The notes under the pieces were generated by a model. The model had not been told where the DNA came from. It did not search any database and saw nothing but the letters and a program-made list of their open reading frames with translations. Shown piece by piece: positions 62,817-64,000 of a stretch of 64,000 nucleotides of DNA; position 1 is the stretch's first letter; each line of letters opens with the position of its first letter. Location: NCBI RefSeq assembly GCF_021390245.1, contig NZ_JAJUXH010000013.1:62001-126000 (forward strand). The letters are read 5' to 3'. The position numbers were made by a program, and so were the translations under genes. The DNA comes from Dyadobacter sp. CY323 (lineage in GTDB: Bacteria; Bacteroidota; Bacteroidia; Cytophagales; Spirosomataceae).

Positions 62817-63896
62817 ATGACAAATTACCATCAGTATCATGCAGTCGACTTTGCCGCCGACGACTTTTTTAAGAACTGGATATGCGATCCCGATCCACAC
62901 TCGGATGCATTCTGGAAAGCATTCCTGAAAGAATATCCCGAGAAATATTACGAGCTGGAAGAGGCAAAGATACTTATATCGAACCTGAATAAAATAGAAC
63001 GGGATATTGCTACAAATGGGCGGATTGAGCGGTTATGGTCGCGGGTGGACGCATCAAGCCGGGATATTCAACCCATTTTTGCCAAAAGACTTTTTCCATT
63101 CCGGAAACTGGGCCTGGCTGCGGCCTCTATTGTATTGGCATTGATCGCCTATTCGTTCTGGCTAAAAAAACCGGACACCGGAGTCATACCTGCCAGCGCT
63201 CATTTTGCCGCTAGCAGTGAATGGGAAGAAATCAGTAACACATCCGCAAAACCGCTGCTGGTCCGCCTTCCCGATCAAAGCGAAGTGATCTTAAATAAAA
63301 ACAGCAGCGTGCGATATCCCGCTCGATTTGATGCAAAAAAACGGGAAGTACTGCTGATCGGAGAAGCATTTTTTGATGTAAGTAAAAATCCCGAAAAGCC
63401 TTTCCTGGTATACTCTAATGGATTGGTGACCAAAGTATTAGGCACCAGTTTCACGATCAGGTCGGTGGCTAACGAGCCCGACGTGACCGTTTCTGTAAAA
63501 ACCGGACTGGTATCTGTTTATTCCGAACGGCGGAACAAGGATTCAGACCCCGAGGCCGAAGGTATCGTACTGACTCCCAATCAAAAAGCAGTATTTCAAA
63601 AGGATAAAGCTTTGCTGAGCAGAACATTAGTCGAAAAGCCGGAGGTAGTGGTACCGGAAGCTGCACTACCTTCTTTTATTTTCGAAAACGCCCCGGCCGC
63701 CGAGGTATTTGAAACGCTCGAAAAAGTCTATGGAGTAGATGTCATTTTCGACGAACAGGTCATGAAAAATTGTACGCTCACCATGGACCTGAGCAAGGCC
63801 GACCTCTTTGAAAAGCTGGTAGTGATCTGCAAAGTGCTTGATACTGAATACAAACTGATCGACGCGCAGGTGATCATTTACGGCAAAAGTTGCTAA
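62817..63896 (+). CDS. FecR-type anti-sigma factor
   Basis: 359 residues. A cytoplasmic N-terminus (FFKNWICDPDPHSDAFWKAFLKEYPEKYYELEEAKILI) precedes one transmembrane helix (about 97-112, LGLAAASIVLALIAYSFW). The periplasmic FecR domain holds LPDQSEVILNKNSSVRYPARFD and EAFFDVSKNPEKPFLVYSNGLVTKVLGTSF; the last 75 residues (FIFENAPAAEVFETLEKVYGVDVIFDEQ) are a DUF4974/secretin-like domain. It receives the signal from a SusC-type transporter and releases the ECF sigma factor encoded upstream. Confidence 0.93.
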   Translation: MTNYHQYHAVDFAADDFFKNWICDPDPHSDAFWKAFLKEYPEKYYELEEAKILISNLNKIERDIATNGRIERLWSRVDASSRDIQPIFAKRLFPFRKLGLAAASIVLALIAYSFWLKKPDTGVIPASAHFAASSEWEEISNTSAKPLLVRLPDQSEVILNKNSSVRYPARFDAKKREVLLIGEAFFDVSKNPEKPFLVYSNGLVTKVLGTSFTIRSVANEPDVTVSVKTGLVSVYSERRNKDSDPEAEGIVLTPNQKAVFQKDKALLSRTLVEKPEVVVPEAALPSFIFENAPAAEVFETLEKVYGVDVIFDEQVMKNCTLTMDLSKADLFEKLVVICKVLDTEYKLIDAQVIIYGKSC

Positions 63897-63936
63897 GTCC
63901 CCCGATTTTCCTAACCCTAATGTATATGTGAGATTT

Positions 63937-64000
63937 ATGAAAAAACAACTATTCCTAACCCGTTTCTTTTTCCTGTTCATGCAGATATCCGCGTTCCAGC
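63937..64000 (+). CDS. Start of a probable SusC/TonB-dependent receptor (truncated by window end)
   Basis: An ATG at 63937 begins a hydrophobic leader (KKQLFLTRFFFLFMQISAFQ) that runs off the window. It follows the FecR gene by 40 bp. ECF sigma-FecR-SusC is the standard order in Bacteroidota, which is the only reason for the call; the leader alone is not diagnostic. Confidence 0.55.
   Translation, partial: MKKQLFLTRFFFLFMQISAFQ

Overview
The window reads as a chromosomal segment of a Bacteroidota member, most likely Cytophagales of the Dyadobacter/Spirosoma type. This is inferred from the SusC/SusD pair, ECF sigma-FecR-SusC order, Bacteroidota-style promoters (TTTG ... TAnnTTTG), gene families such as DUF4886, and the interspersed CTGAGCGCAGTCGAAG-type repeat; no rRNA, tRNA or marker gene confirms it. 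I see no insertion sequence, phage gene or CRISPR array.

Region 1 (1-22063) is a polysaccharide utilisation locus. From a divergent promoter region near 20.2-20.5 kb, a long minus-strand run encodes SusC, SusD, an alpha/beta-hydrolase esterase, two GH28 pectinases, a GH115-like protein, a double-domain clan-A glycosidase and its single-domain paralogue, an alpha/alpha-toroid protein, an SGNH hydrolase, an SSS-family symporter, an SDR and an RraA-like protein. On the plus strand are kduD and an IclR-type regulator. Together they suggest capture, hydrolysis, de-esterification and import of a uronic-acid-rich polymer such as pectin, followed by ketodeoxyuronate catabolism.

Region 2 (22.1-28.9 kb) holds an ECF-like sigma factor with a membrane-anchored partner, an OmpH/Skp-like protein, a PhoX/DUF839 lipoprotein with a di-haem peroxidase that carries an imelysin-like front half, and a leucine-rich-repeat lipoprotein. 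Region 3 (28.9-34.3 kb) is a cyanophycin locus: cphA, cphB and an FRG-domain gene in one tight operon, with a divergent isoaspartyl peptidase. It can make the Asp/Arg storage polymer, cut it to beta-Asp-Arg and split the dipeptide.

Region 4 (34.3-43.9 kb) has a CheB-CheR-PAS-histidine kinase fusion followed by a CheB/zinc-ribbon gene, a DUF4886 protein, a RibD-C/DHFR-like reductase, a stress-type SDR and a GNAT-nitrilase fusion. Region 5 (43.9-53.4 kb) has a three-subunit molybdenum hydroxylase (PaoABC/YagTSR type) and a compact operon for an acetyltransferase, a cyclophilin-like lipoprotein, an exported carboxymuconolactone-decarboxylase/monooxygenase fusion and a cupin, divergent from an AraC regulator with an MFS exporter behind it.

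Region 6 (53.4-64 kb) has a GH78 alpha-L-rhamnosidase, then a stressosome/partner-switch operon (RsbR, RsbS, RsbT, RsbT-like+PP2C phosphatase, RsbT-like remnant+PAS+histidine kinase), a sulfatase, and the head of a second Sus-type locus (ECF sigma, FecR anti-sigma, start of a probable SusC). The signals I find most worth follow-up are the stressosome operon with three successive RsbT-like modules, the FRG gene inside the cyanophycin operon, and the internally duplicated glycosidase.
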